Assembly: GCF_000876015.1 (NCBI RefSeq)
Contig: NZ_BBQM01000004.1
Span: forward strand, 1 to 64,000
Reading direction: 5' to 3'
DNA: 64,000 bases
Source of the DNA: Cupriavidus basilensis
Lineage (GTDB): Bacteria > Pseudomonadota > Gammaproteobacteria > Burkholderiales > Burkholderiaceae
The notes below the pieces were generated by a model that did not search any database, had not been told where the DNA came from, and saw nothing but the letters and a program-made list of their open reading frames with translations. Both the position numbers and the translations under genes were made by a program. Below are positions 1-8,792 of the stretch, piece by piece (position 1 is the stretch's first letter; every line of letters starts with the position of its first letter).

Positions 1-15
1 AGCCCGCTTTCTTTG

Positions 16-46
16 CCTACTTTCTTTTCGGGGAAAAGAAAGTAGG
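16..46. repeat. REP-like perfect hairpin element
   Basis: Two 13-base arms (CCTACTTTCTTTT at 16-28 and its exact complement at 34-46) enclose a 5-base loop. I recall similar hairpins scattered through betaproteobacterial genomes as REP-like or terminator elements; copy number here cannot be checked. It lies downstream of dacB, which is transcribed toward it. Confidence 0.6.
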
Positions 47-69
47 TCGCTCCGGGGGAGCGAAAGCCT

Positions 70-143
70 TTGACTTTGACGTTCAGCAGTTGACTTTGAC
101 GTTCAGCCGTTGACGTTCAGCCGTTGACTTTGATCTTGACGTT
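70..143. repeat. short tandem repeats of a ~20-bp unit
   Basis: The unit TTGACTTTGACGTTCAGCAG occurs at 70-89 and again at 90-109 (one substitution), then in shortened and variant forms at 110-123 and 124-143. It is non-coding DNA between the hairpin at 16-46 and the 3' end of dacB. Confidence 0.6.
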
Positions 144-156
144 AAAAAATCGAACC

Positions 157-1713
157 TCAGGGCGCCCCCTGATAAACCCACTGCAACAAAGCATCATGCG
201 CCTGCTGCCCAGCCGAAGCATTCGCATGATTGATATAGCTGACCACCACATATCGCTCGCCGTTGAGCGCATCCACATATCCCGCCAGCGCCCGCACGTC
301 CGACAGCGTGCCTGTCTTCATGTAGGCATTGCCGGCGGCGCCCGCGCGCGTGAGGCGGTTGCGCAGCGTGCCGTCCACGCCGAGGATCGGCAGCGAGTCG
401 ATCAGCACCGGTCCCACGTCGCTGGCCAGCGCCTGCTGCAGCAGGCGCGACATGTCGTAGGCGCTGATGCGCTCCTCGCGCGACAGGCCCGAGCCGTTGT
501 CCAGCACGAGGTCCGGCATGTCCAGGCCCTGGCGGCTCAGCCAGCGCTGCACCACCTTGGCCGAGCGTGCCGTGCTGGCGGGGCCGCCGCGGTCCACTTC
601 GGCGCCGATGGTGAGGTAGAGCTGGCGCGCCATCACGTTGTTCGAATACTTGTTGATGTCGCGCACGATTTCCGACAGCGGCTGGCCGTAGTGGCGCGCC
701 AGCAGGAAGGCGCCGCGCGGCGCGCGGCCCATGCGCAGCGCGGGCAGGTGCGTGAAGTGGCCGCCCGCGGCCTGCCATTCGGCGACGAAGCCGCCCCAGG
801 CGAATTCATTGTGCGAGAGCGCGGCGATGTTGACCACGTGCTCGCCGCAGTCGGCCGCGTAGCTGCCGTCGAAGGAGGCCAGCACGGTGCCGTCCGGCTG
901 CGGCGTGATCAGCGGGTTGGCGCGCGCGCGCCAGTCGCCGCATTTGCCGCGCGACAGCGCCAGGCGGTTGTCGAGCTTGAGCTGGGCCAGCGCCGGCGTG
1001 ACCGAGACCGCCACGGTCTCGCTGGCGGGGTCCGGCGTGAGCGTGAACGAGAGCGTCTTGAAGGCGTACAGCAGCGCGTCGGGGCTGACGTTGTAGGCGC
1101 GCTGGGTCTCGCCGTCGATGGTGCTGCCGTTGTCGATGGCGGTGTCGAAGAAGCTGCGGTCCAGCACCAGGTCGCCGTTGATGGTGGCGGCGCCGGCGCT
1201 GCGCGCGCTGGCCACCAGCTTGGCCATTTCCTCCGGCACCAGCTTGGGGTCGCCCTGGCCGCGCAGGTAGACGTTGCCGTTGATGGTGCCGTCCGGGCCG
1301 GGCTGGCCGTCGGCGTAGAGCGAGGTCTGCCAGCGGTAGGCCGGCCCGAGCAGCTGCAGGCCGGCGAAGGTGGTCACCAGCTTCATGGTCGACGCCGGGT
1401 TCATCGGCGCCTGCGCGTTCCAGCTCGCGCGCGGCGCCGGCGCGCCGACCTTGATGACGTAGAAGCTGGTGGCGGCCAGCGGGATGTGGGCGTGCCTGAG
1501 CGCGGCGGTCACGCCGGCCGGGAGGCCCGAGCGCGGCGCGGCCGGCGCGCTTTCGGCGGCCTCGTGCTTCGCGGCGTGGGTGCTGGCGCGGACCGCCTTG
1601 GCGGCGGGTCTGGCATCGGCGGCCGGCAGGCCGTTGAGGAACAGCAGCGCCGCGGCGCAGAGAAGCGGCAGGCGGCGGGCAAAGGGGGGGCGGCGTTTCG
1701 GCATGGTGCCCAT
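157..1713 (-). CDS. dacB: D-alanyl-D-alanine carboxypeptidase/endopeptidase (PBP4, peptidase S13)
   Basis: This is a periplasmic penicillin-binding protein that trims or cleaves peptidoglycan peptide cross-links. The three serine-transferase motifs are present: STMK at residues 108-111 (nucleophile Ser108), SNN at 357-359 and KTG at 466-468. The long spacing between the first and second motif is typical of the S13/PBP4 family. A basic N-terminus followed by a hydrophobic stretch (about residues 15-32) is a signal peptide. The start is set at the ATG at 1713 (518 aa); an ATG at 1704 is equally possible. The open frame extends further upstream but that part looks non-coding. An Ala/Pro-rich linker follows the signal peptide. 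It is transcribed alone, divergent from the small lipoprotein gene. Confidence 0.92.
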   Translation of the reverse strand: MGTMPKRRPPFARRLPLLCAAALLFLNGLPAADARPAAKAVRASTHAAKHEAAESAPAAPRSGLPAGVTAALRHAHIPLAATSFYVIKVGAPAPRASWNAQAPMNPASTMKLVTTFAGLQLLGPAYRWQTSLYADGQPGPDGTINGNVYLRGQGDPKLVPEEMAKLVASARSAGAATINGDLVLDRSFFDTAIDNGSTIDGETQRAYNVSPDALLYAFKTLSFTLTPDPASETVAVSVTPALAQLKLDNRLALSRGKCGDWRARANPLITPQPDGTVLASFDGSYAADCGEHVVNIAALSHNEFAWGGFVAEWQAAGGHFTHLPALRMGRAPRGAFLLARHYGQPLSEIVRDINKYSNNVMARQLYLTIGAEVDRGGPASTARSAKVVQRWLSRQGLDMPDLVLDNGSGLSREERISAYDMSRLLQQALASDVGPVLIDSLPILGVDGTLRNRLTRAGAAGNAYMKTGTLSDVRALAGYVDALNGERYVVVSYINHANASAGQQAHDALLQWVYQGAP

Positions 1714-1934
1714 GTTAACGCACGGACACGGCGCCACGGATGACGCCGCTTTCAGATTTCGGCCGGTGTTGGCGATCGGCATCGGCGCGCTTGCCAGGGC
1801 CGCGTTTGTGGGAATCCGCTGACAGCAGGTTCGGCCTCCGCCCGCTCGCGAAGTGCCTTTCCAGCCGCCATACTGTCTGTATGCATCGTGCCCGGGTTTG
1901 CGCCCGGCGCGGCAATCCGACAAGGAGCCCCATC

Positions 1935-2144
1935 ATGCGTACCGTGACCCTGACTCTCGTGCTGGCCACCCTGCTGACCGCGGCGGGCTGTGCCGACATG
2001 ACGCCCAAGCAGCGCAACACCGCGATCGGCGCCGGCGTCGGCGGCGTGGCCGGCGCGGCCCTGATCGGCGGCCCGGCCGCGACCATCGGCGGCGCGGCGC
2101 TGGGCGGCGTGGTGGGCAACGTGGCCACGCCGGAGCGGCGCTGA
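1935..2144 (+). CDS. small glycine-zipper lipoprotein (OsmB/YMGG-like)
   Basis: This 69-residue protein has a lipobox (LTAAGC, Cys19) after a short hydrophobic leader, so it should be a lipid-anchored envelope protein. Residues 31-63 carry repeated GxxxG/GGxxG glycine-zipper patterns in small hydrophobic sequence, as in OsmB-like and YMGG families. The start is fixed by a strong AAGGAG at 1922-1927 before the ATG at 1935; the longer open frame from 1740 is not supported. Its role is probably envelope stress or osmotic response, inferred from family resemblance only. Confidence 0.75.
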   Translation: MRTVTLTLVLATLLTAAGCADMTPKQRNTAIGAGVGGVAGAALIGGPAATIGGAALGGVVGNVATPERR

Positions 2145-2177
2145 GCGTGGCGCGCCGGCGCGGCGCGCGAACAAGAA

Positions 2178-2204
2178 CGGATGCCGCGGCATCCGTTTTT
2201 TATT
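2178..2204 (+). terminator. rho-independent terminator of the lipoprotein gene
   Basis: A perfect 18-base palindrome (CGGATGCCG/CGGCATCCG, 2178-2195) is followed at once by a T-rich run, 34 bases after the lipoprotein stop codon. Confidence 0.9.
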
Positions 2205-2219
2205 GCGCCGTCGCCGCGC

Positions 2220-2681
2220 CTACCGGCCGCACGGCTCCGGCAGCGCCGCCGGCTTCGGATCCGCGGCGGCCTTGCCGGGCGGGAACGCCGCGTCGTATGC
2301 CCAGTTGTAGAAGAAGGCATAGACCACGTAGAAGGCCGCCACCGCGATGTCCATGAGGAAGGCGTCGAGCAGGCTCATGCCGAGGTACCACGACACCATC
2401 GGCAGGAACACCACCAGCAGGCCGCCTTCGAACAGCAGCGCGTGCAATACGCGCACCGCCACCGGCTTGCGCAGTTGCCCGGTGAGCCGCAGCATGGCCT
2501 TGTCGAACAGCAGGTTGTAGAGGTAGTTCCAGCCGGCCGCGATGACCGAGGCGACCACCGCGAGGATGCCCATCTGGTGCAGCGCGAAACCGAACACGAG
2601 GCTGCCTAGCGGCGCGAAGAGGCACAGGCCGATGACCTCGAAGCCGATGGTGTGGCGGATCCGGTCCTTCGTGGTGCGCAT
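2220..2681 (-). CDS. PACE-family multidrug/chlorhexidine efflux transporter (AceI-like)
   Basis: This 153-residue inner-membrane protein has four hydrophobic segments arranged as two tandem bacterial transmembrane pair domains, which is the PACE family architecture. Glu15 in the first helix matches the acidic residue known to be needed for proton-coupled transport in AceI, and the WNYLYN...FDK loop motif after helix 2 is typical. The family exports biguanides and other cationic biocides or diamines. The ATG at 2681 is chosen because an AGGAA sequence precedes it; an in-frame ATG upstream at 2714 would add 11 residues with no membrane or motif content. The divergent LysR gene is its likely regulator. 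Confidence 0.88.
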   Translation of the reverse strand: MRTTKDRIRHTIGFEVIGLCLFAPLGSLVFGFALHQMGILAVVASVIAAGWNYLYNLLFDKAMLRLTGQLRKPVAVRVLHALLFEGGLLVVFLPMVSWYLGMSLLDAFLMDIAVAAFYVVYAFFYNWAYDAAFPPGKAAADPKPAALPEPCGR

Positions 2682-2749
2682 GATCTTTCCTGTCTGGTGA
2701 AACACAGCGGCCATTCTATCGAGAATCCGCCAGTGGTAAAGTTGGTATC

Positions 2750-2770
2750 CATCGATTTATCAGATAGATG
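2750..2770. promoter_or_regulatory. candidate LysR operator in the PACE/LysR gap
   Basis: In the 122-bp divergent gap, an AT-rich stretch bounded by CATC and GATG contains a T-N11-A arrangement typical of LysR-type binding sites. The assignment is positional inference. Confidence 0.3.
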
Positions 2771-2803
2771 CCGGCTGCATTCGCGCTGCCGGCCGGAGCG
2801 CCC

Positions 2804-3706
2804 ATGAGCCTTTCCCTCGAACAATTGCAGGCCTTCGCCGCCGCCGCCGAATGCGGCTCGTTCTCCGCCGCCGCGCGCCGGCTCGGCAAGGCGCAGTCGG
2901 TGGTCAGCACCGCCGTGTCCAACCTGGAGATCGACCTCGGCAACCAGCTGTTCGACCGCGCCGGGCGCTACCCCGCGCTGACCGCCGCCGGCGAGCGCCT
3001 GCTGGCCGAGGCGCGCGTGATCCTGGAACGCTGCGAGCATTTCCGCGGCGTGGCCAAGAGCCTGGGCGAGGGCGTCGAGAGCCGCCTCGTGCTGGCGGTC
3101 GACGAGCTCTACCCGGAGGAGACGCTGGGCGTGATGCTCGAGGAGTTCTCCGCGCGCTTCCCGGCGGTGGAGCTGGAACTGCTGTTCCCGCTGATGGAGG
3201 ACGTCAGCCGGCTGGTGCTGGAAGGCAGCGCCGACCTCGGCCTGATGTGGCGCCAGGAGGTGCTGCCGCCGGAGCTGGGCTTTCGCGCGCTGGGCTGGGT
3301 GCCGATGCGGATCATCTGCGCGCCGGACCATCCGCTGGCCGACCAGCGCGTCGGCTGGGAGGAGCTCAAGCGCTACCGCCAGTTGATGGTGGCGGTGCGC
3401 AGCAGCGACAGCGAGGAGAAAAAACGCCTGCGCGTGGCGGCCGAGGTGTGGTGGGTGGAGAGCCAGTGGGTGATCGTGGAGCTGGTCAAGCGGCGTCTGG
3501 GCTGGGCCTTCGTGCCGTGGCACGTGGCGGCCAATTCGCCGGCGGCGGCGCAACTGGTGTCGCCGGTGCTGGAGTTCGACGACCAGGACTGGCCGGTGGC
3601 GATGGAGCTGGTGTGGCACAAGCAGCGCCCGCTCGGCAAGGCCGCCGCCTGGCTCAAGGAGCGCGTCAGCAAGCAGCCGCTGCCGCGCCCCGGCGGCGAA
3701 GGCTAG
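2804..3706 (+). CDS. LysR-family transcriptional regulator
   Basis: The N-terminal 60 residues form a LysR winged helix-turn-helix (SLEQLQAFAAAAECGSFSAA...), followed by a LysR substrate-binding domain. The length of 300 residues is normal. The start at 2804 is preferred because GGAG lies at 2795-2798; an upstream in-frame ATG at 2768 would add 12 unconserved residues. It is divergent from the PACE efflux gene, the arrangement seen for AceR/AceI-type pairs, so it probably activates that gene. Its stop codon overlaps that of convergent tctC: both use the shared CTAG at 3703-3706. Confidence 0.9.
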   Translation: MSLSLEQLQAFAAAAECGSFSAAARRLGKAQSVVSTAVSNLEIDLGNQLFDRAGRYPALTAAGERLLAEARVILERCEHFRGVAKSLGEGVESRLVLAVDELYPEETLGVMLEEFSARFPAVELELLFPLMEDVSRLVLEGSADLGLMWRQEVLPPELGFRALGWVPMRIICAPDHPLADQRVGWEELKRYRQLMVAVRSSDSEEKKRLRVAAEVWWVESQWVIVELVKRRLGWAFVPWHVAANSPAAAQLVSPVLEFDDQDWPVAMELVWHKQRPLGKAAAWLKERVSKQPLPRPGGEG

Positions 3707-4698
3707 CGGGCCAGGCCGAATTCCCTGGCCAGCGCGGCGTAGCGCTGCACCGTCTGCCGGACGTAGGCGTCGAGCGCGGCGGCATTCATCGCGGCAGGGC
3801 CTACCGGGTAGAGGCCCTGCGCGGCGCGCAGGCGGGCGAAGTCCGGGCTGGCCTGCAGGCGCTCGAAGCGCGCCGCCCAGCGCTGGTAGTCGGCCTGCGC
3901 GACCCTGGGGCCCATGTAGAAACCGCGCACCACGGGCCAGGTGATGTCGTAGCCCTGCTCGCGCGCGGTCGGCACGCCGGCCAGCCGGCCCGGCAGGCGC
4001 TGTTCGGCCAGCACCGCGAGGATGCGGATGTTGCCGGTGGCCAGTTGCATGGCCGCCTCCGAGGCGTCGCCCGAGACCGCCTGCACGTCGCCGGCCCGCA
4101 GCGCGGTGAAGGCCTCGCCGCCGCCCTCGAAGCCGACGAAGCGCATGCGCTTGTAGCCCACGCGGGCCTGGCGCGCCACCAGCGCGGCCTTCATCCAGTC
4201 CTGGTTGCCGATGGTGCCGCCGGCGCCGAACAGCACCCGGTCGGGATCGGCCGCGAGCGCGGCCACGAGGTCTTTCAGGGTCTGGTAGGGCGAGTCGGCG
4301 CGCACCGCGATCATGCCGTAGTCGGCGGCCAGCGCGCCGACCCAGCGCACGTCCGCCGCGCCATACTTGCCGAACTTGCCTTCGGCCAGCGCCAGCAGCG
4401 AGCCGCTGGAAAAGGCGACCAGCGTGTCGGGCTCGGCCGGGCGCTGCGCCACCACGGTGTTGTAGGCCACCGCGCCGATGCCGCCGGGCAGGTAGGCGAG
4501 GCGCATCGGCTCGGCCATGCCGGCCTCCTGCAGCGCGCGCTGCGCCAGCTTGCAGGTCAGGTCGAAGCCGCCGCCCGGCTTGGCGGGCACGATGCACTCG
4601 GGCGCGGCCACGGCCGGCAGCGCGCAGGACGCGGCCAGCGCGGCGCAGGCAATACGCACAATACGCACAACATGCGCGGCGGCGGGGACTTGGCCCAT
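3703..4698 (-). CDS. tctC: TctC/Bug-family tricarboxylate-binding periplasmic protein
   Basis: This is a solute-binding protein of the Bug family with a cleavable signal peptide ending in LPAVAA. The mature protein begins with the Bug beta-strand/loop pattern (CIVPAKPGGGFDLT), and the internal FGAGGTIGNQDW segment corresponds to the second ligand-binding loop. The start at 4698 has GGGAG upstream. It lies back to back with tctD-tctE; in Bordetella, the homologous BctC is known to contact the sensor kinase BctE and report citrate. No tctA or tctB transporter gene is next to it, so a ligand-presenting role to TctE is the simplest reading. Confidence 0.85.
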   Translation of the reverse strand: MGQVPAAAHVVRIVRIACAALAASCALPAVAAPECIVPAKPGGGFDLTCKLAQRALQEAGMAEPMRLAYLPGGIGAVAYNTVVAQRPAEPDTLVAFSSGSLLALAEGKFGKYGAADVRWVGALAADYGMIAVRADSPYQTLKDLVAALAADPDRVLFGAGGTIGNQDWMKAALVARQARVGYKRMRFVGFEGGGEAFTALRAGDVQAVSGDASEAAMQLATGNIRILAVLAEQRLPGRLAGVPTAREQGYDITWPVVRGFYMGPRVAQADYQRWAARFERLQASPDFARLRAAQGLYPVGPAAMNAAALDAYVRQTVQRYAALAREFGLAR

Positions 4699-4959
4699 CG
4701 GTTCTCCCAGGAAATGCCGCCGCGGCGGCGGAAGGCGGCAACAGCATAACGGCAAACGCGGGATGCGAGAATACGGCATCATGGCGCGCCCCGGGGGCGC
4801 GGGAAGCCCGGCAAGACGCGCCAGCGCCGGTCAAGACGACGACGTTTTCCGCTCCCTTTCCCCTCACGGCGAGAGGGGCGGGGAGAGGGGAGCAAATCGT
4901 CGCACGGCATGACGTATCTCGGGACGCATCGCCCGGTGACAGGAAAAAGCAAAAAAAGC

Positions 4960-4969
4960 AGGAGGAGAA
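4960..4969 (+). promoter_or_regulatory. strong ribosome binding site of tctD
   Basis: The purine-rich AGGAGGAGAA lies 6 bases before the ATG at 4976 and fixes the tctD start. Confidence 0.8.
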
Positions 4970-4975
4970 GCGCGG

Positions 4976-5668
4976 ATGAGAGTGCTGCTGGTCGAGGACC
5001 ACGACGAACTGGCCACCTGGGTGACGCAGGCGCTGCGCGCCATGCATTTCACGGTGGAGCGCGCGGCCGACGCGGCCAGCGCCGAATCGCTGCTGTTCAG
5101 CACGCACGCCGGCGCGGCCGGCGGCGACTACGCGCTGGTGCTGCTGGACCTGACCCTGCCGGACCGCGACGGCCTGGAACTGCTGGCGCATCTGCGCAAG
5201 CGCGGCTACCGCGTGCCGGTGATGATCCTGACCGCGCGCGGCGAGGTGGGCGACCGCGTGCGCGGCCTCGACCTGGGCGCCGACGACTACATGGCCAAGC
5301 CCTTCGACCTCGCCGAGTTCGAGGCGCGCGTCAAGGCGCTGCTGCGGCGCGCGCGGCAGACCGAGGCGCCGCTGGTGCTGTGCGGCGGCCTCGGCTTCGA
5401 CACCGTGGCGCGGCATTTCCAGGTGGGCGGCGTGCCGCTGGCGCTGACGCCGCGCGAGCACGCGGTGCTGGAGATCCTGATGACGCCGCCCGGCAGGGCG
5501 GTCAGCAAGGAGCGCATCTACGCCAACATCTTCACGCTGGCCGACGAGGCCCAGCCCGACGTGATCGAAGTCTACGTGCACCGGCTGCGCCGCAAGCTCG
5601 AAGGCTCGGGCGCGGCCATCGTGACGCTGCGCGGGCTGGGCTACATGCTGGAGCCGGCCGGTGGCTGA
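4976..5668 (+). CDS. tctD: two-component response regulator TctD
   Basis: This is an OmpR/PhoB-type regulator of 230 residues. The receiver domain has the acidic pocket EDHD at 7-10, phospho-acceptor Asp58 in LLDLT and Lys109 in the AKPF loop; a winged-helix DNA-binding domain (about 125-225) ends in LRGLGYML. It is expected to control tricarboxylate uptake genes in response to the partner kinase TctE, whose GTG start overlaps its 3' end by 8 bp. It is divergent from tctC. Confidence 0.92.
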   Translation: MRVLLVEDHDELATWVTQALRAMHFTVERAADAASAESLLFSTHAGAAGGDYALVLLDLTLPDRDGLELLAHLRKRGYRVPVMILTARGEVGDRVRGLDLGADDYMAKPFDLAEFEARVKALLRRARQTEAPLVLCGGLGFDTVARHFQVGGVPLALTPREHAVLEILMTPPGRAVSKERIYANIFTLADEAQPDVIEVYVHRLRRKLEGSGAAIVTLRGLGYMLEPAGG

Positions 5669-7091
5669 GCCGGGCACGCCGGCCGGCCGGCAGCGGCCCG
5701 CCAGCCTGCGCGCGCGCCTGCTGTGGTGGCTGATCCCGCCGATGCTGGCGCTGCAGGCGGCCTACGGCGTGGTGGCCTACTCGAACGCGCTGGCCTCGGC
5801 CGACATGGCCTACGACCGCACCTTGCTGGCGTCGGCGCGCAACATCTCCGAGCGCATCACGCTCACGCCCGACGGCGTGCGCGTGGACGCGCCCTACATC
5901 TCGCTGGACACCTTCGAGGTCGGCATGAACGCCACCATGTTCTACCGCGTGAGCGGCGTGCATGGCGAGTTCGTCTCCGGCTACGACGACCTGCCGCCGT
6001 TCGACGCCAGCCAGCCGCGCACCCGTCTCTATCCGGCGCTGGTGAGCTTCTACGACCGCACCTACCGCGGCCGGCCGATCCGCATCGCCGCGCTGCGCCA
6101 GCCGGTCATGGATGCCAGCGGCACGCGCGGCGGCATGGCGCTGATCGAGGTGGGCGAGACGCTCGATTCGCGCCAGGCGCTCACGCGCAACATCCTGTTC
6201 GACGTGCTGTGGGGGCAGGCCGTGCTGGTGCTGGCCGTGGTGCTGGTGATCTGGCTGTTCACGCGGCGCGCGCTGGCGCCGCTGGACGCGCTGCGCGACG
6301 AGGTGGCGCGGCGCCAGCCCGGCGCCACCACGCCGCTCGCGCTGGACAGCGCGCCGCGCGAGGCCGCGCCGCTGGTGGCGGCGATGAACGGCTACATGGC
6401 GCGGCTGGAGCAGGTGCTGGCGGCGCAGCGGCGCTTCATCGCCGACGCCGCGCACCAGTTGCGCACGCCGCTGGCGGTGCTGCACACGCAGGCGCAGCTG
6501 GCCGCGCGCGAGCACGATCCGGCCGAGCAGCGCCGCATCGCGCGCGAGCTGGCCGACAGCACCGCGCGCATGGCCGCGCTGGCCGAGCGCCTGCTGTCCA
6601 CGGCGCGCGCCGCGCATGGCGGCACCGCGCCGGCGCGGCCGCTGGCGCTGGACGCGCTGGCGCGCGAGGTGTGCGTGGAGCTGATGCCCGACGCCCGCGC
6701 GCGCGGCATCGACCTGGGGCTCGAAGCAGAAGTGGAGGCGGACGGCGCGGCGCGCGTGGCGGGCACCGAGCTGCTGCGCGAGCTGGTGGTGAACCTGGTC
6801 GACAACGCGCTGCGCTACACGCCGCGCGGCGGCCGCGTGACCGTGCGCGCGCGCCGCGACGGCGCGGCCTGCCTGCTGGAGGTGGAGGACGACGGCCCCG
6901 GCATCGCGCCGGACGAGCGCGCCGCCGTGCTGGAGCCGTTCTACCGCGGCAAGGGCGCGGGGCCGGGCGGCAGCGGGCTGGGCCTGACCATCGCGCGCGA
7001 CATCGCCGGCGCGCACGGCGCCACGCTGGCGCTGCTGTCCGGCGCCGCAGGCCGCGGGCTGCTGGTGCGGGTCAGCTTCGCGGCCGCCTGA
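5661..7091 (+). CDS. tctE: sensor histidine kinase TctE
   Basis: This membrane kinase (476 aa) has a first transmembrane helix near residues 19-40, a periplasmic sensor region of about 140 residues and a second helix near 183-202. The H-box AAHQLRTPLAVL (His265), N-box NLVDNALRY, G1 box DDGPGI and G2 box GGSGLGLTIA are all intact. It begins with GTG inside the tctD 3' end, indicating translational coupling. In related systems the sensor region is contacted by the ligand-loaded Bug protein, which here would be the divergently encoded TctC. Confidence 0.92.
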   Translation: MAEPGTPAGRQRPASLRARLLWWLIPPMLALQAAYGVVAYSNALASADMAYDRTLLASARNISERITLTPDGVRVDAPYISLDTFEVGMNATMFYRVSGVHGEFVSGYDDLPPFDASQPRTRLYPALVSFYDRTYRGRPIRIAALRQPVMDASGTRGGMALIEVGETLDSRQALTRNILFDVLWGQAVLVLAVVLVIWLFTRRALAPLDALRDEVARRQPGATTPLALDSAPREAAPLVAAMNGYMARLEQVLAAQRRFIADAAHQLRTPLAVLHTQAQLAAREHDPAEQRRIARELADSTARMAALAERLLSTARAAHGGTAPARPLALDALAREVCVELMPDARARGIDLGLEAEVEADGAARVAGTELLRELVVNLVDNALRYTPRGGRVTVRARRDGAACLLEVEDDGPGIAPDERAAVLEPFYRGKGAGPGGSGLGLTIARDIAGAHGATLALLSGAAGRGLLVRVSFAAA

Positions 7092-7106
7092 GCGCGGCCG
7101 GGCGCG

Positions 7107-7120
7107 GACCGGCGCCGGTC
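7107..7120. terminator. candidate hairpin between convergent tctE and the efflux operon
   Basis: A perfect 14-base palindrome (GACCGGCGCCGGTC) lies between the tctE stop and the stop of the NodT-type gene, which it overlaps by 2 bases. No T-run follows, so a rho-independent function is doubtful. Confidence 0.3.
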
Positions 7121-8783
7121 AGCGCGCGCGCGTGCTGCCCGGCGTTTCCTCGGCGATAGCCTGCACCGGCGTGCCCGTCCTGCCGCCCGCCGGCGCCGGC
7201 GCTGCCGGCGCGCGCGCGAGGTTCGCGGCGGCCGGCGCCGACAGCGGCGTCCACGCGGGCACGGCGGCCGGCGTCGCTTCGGCCGCGTTCATTGCGGGCG
7301 CTGCCGGCGCCGCCGCGCCGGGCTGGCCGCCGCGCGCCACGTCGCCGCCCTCCACATGCCAGCCGCCGCCCAGCGCGCGCATCAGCACCACGCTGGCAGT
7401 GAACTGGCGGCCGTAGATCGACAGCGCCGTGACCTCGGCCTGGTAGGCGGTGGTCTGCGCGGTCAGCACGTCGAGCAGCGCGGCGGTGCCGGCGCGGTAG
7501 CGGTTGTTGACCAGCGCCAGCGCCTCGCGCGCGGAGCGCAGCGCGTCGTCCTGCACCACGGCTTCCTGCTCCAGCAGGCGCGCCGCGGCGAGGTTGTCCT
7601 CGATCTCCTGGAAGGCGGCCAGCACGGTCTGCCGGTACTCGGCCACCGACTGGTCGTAGGCGGCCACCGCCTGCGCCTTGGCCGCGCTGCGCAGGCCGCC
7701 GTCGAACAGCGTGCCGGCCAGCGCCGGGCCGATCGACCACACGCGGTCGGGCAGCGCCAGCCAGCGCGCCAGCGTGGCCGCGGACAGCCCGCCCGAGGCC
7801 GACAGCGACAGCGTGGGATAGAACGCCGCCTGCGCCACGCCGATCTGGGCGTTGGAGGCCGCCATCTGGCGCTCGGCGGCGGCGATGTCGGGGCGGCGCT
7901 CGAGCAGCGCGGACGGCAGCGCCGCCGGCACGCGCGGCACGCGCGAGGCGAAGTCGTGCGCCGCGACCGAGAACGAGGCCGGCGCCTGGCCGATCAGGAT
8001 GGCGATGGCGTGCTCGTACTGCGCGCGCGTGATCTGGATGTCGATCTGCTGGGCCTGGGCGCTCTTGAGCTGGGTTTCCGACTGCAGCACGTCGGAGCGC
8101 TGCGCGGTGCCGACCGCGTACTGGTTGCGCACCAGCTGCAGCGAGCGCGTGTAGTCGGCCACGGTGCGCTCGAGCAGCGCGCGCTGCTGGTCGGTGATGC
8201 GCAGCAGGAAGTAGGTCTGCGCCAGCGTGGCCTGGGTCGACAGCAGCGTGGAGGCCAGCGTGGCCTCGCTGGCCTGCGCGCTGGCCTCGCTGCTTTCCAC
8301 CTGGCGGCGCACCTTGCCCCACAGGTCGGGCTCCCAGCTCGCCGTCAGCGAGGCGCCCTGGCTGTTGGCGATGCGCGCGGCGCCGGTGGTGGTGGTGCCG
8401 GAGCTGGAGCGGCCGGCCGAGGCGGACGCGCCCACGGTCGGGTAGTAGCCCGCGCGCGCCGACTGCAGCAGCGCCTGCGCCTGCCGGTACTGGGCCTCGG
8501 CCGCCTTGATGTTCTGGTTGGAGATCTGCACCTGCGACATCAGCGCGTCGAGGTCGGCATCGCCGAAGATGGCCCACCAGCGGCCGCGCGCGCTGGCGTC
8601 CTGCGGCTCGGCCGGCTTCCATTCGCCCCACTGCGCGCTGTCGGCGGGGGCTTCCTTGAAGGCGGGCGCGGCCGGCGCGTCCGGGCGCTGGTAGTCGGGG
8701 CCGACGGCGCAGCCGCCCAGCAGCAGGGCGCAGGCCAGGGCCAGCGGGGCGGGCACGGAAGAGGAGCGGAAAATGGCGTTCAT
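7119..8783 (-). CDS. RND efflux outer-membrane lipoprotein, NodT/OprM family
   Basis: This is the TolC-like exit duct of the tripartite efflux system encoded upstream. It has a lipobox (LLGGC, Cys25 from the start at 8783) and the motif VGPDYQRP just after it, which is characteristic of NodT-type lipoproteins, plus two repeated outer-membrane efflux domains. An ATG at 8792, exactly adjoining the TGA of the permease gene, is an alternative start three residues longer. The C-terminus carries an unusual Ala/Pro-rich tail of roughly 80 residues after the second OEP domain. It is the last gene of a four-gene operon. Confidence 0.93.
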   Translation of the reverse strand: MNAIFRSSSVPAPLALACALLLGGCAVGPDYQRPDAPAAPAFKEAPADSAQWGEWKPAEPQDASARGRWWAIFGDADLDALMSQVQISNQNIKAAEAQYRQAQALLQSARAGYYPTVGASASAGRSSSGTTTTGAARIANSQGASLTASWEPDLWGKVRRQVESSEASAQASEATLASTLLSTQATLAQTYFLLRITDQQRALLERTVADYTRSLQLVRNQYAVGTAQRSDVLQSETQLKSAQAQQIDIQITRAQYEHAIAILIGQAPASFSVAAHDFASRVPRVPAALPSALLERRPDIAAAERQMAASNAQIGVAQAAFYPTLSLSASGGLSAATLARWLALPDRVWSIGPALAGTLFDGGLRSAAKAQAVAAYDQSVAEYRQTVLAAFQEIEDNLAAARLLEQEAVVQDDALRSAREALALVNNRYRAGTAALLDVLTAQTTAYQAEVTALSIYGRQFTASVVLMRALGGGWHVEGGDVARGGQPGAAAPAAPAMNAAEATPAAVPAWTPLSAPAAANLARAPAAPAPAGGRTGTPVQAIAEETPGSTRAR

Positions 8784-8792
8784 GGGTCGCAT

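Noticed and set aside
124-1743. Long plus-strand open frame of 539 codons opposite dacB
   Set aside because: It is the GC-rich antisense shadow of dacB; its translation is Arg/Ala/Val low-complexity text with no domain, while dacB has all three PBP motifs.
2606-5677. Minus-strand open frame of 1023 codons
   Set aside because: It runs antisense or out of frame through the PACE, LysR, tctC and tctD genes and shows only compositional bias.
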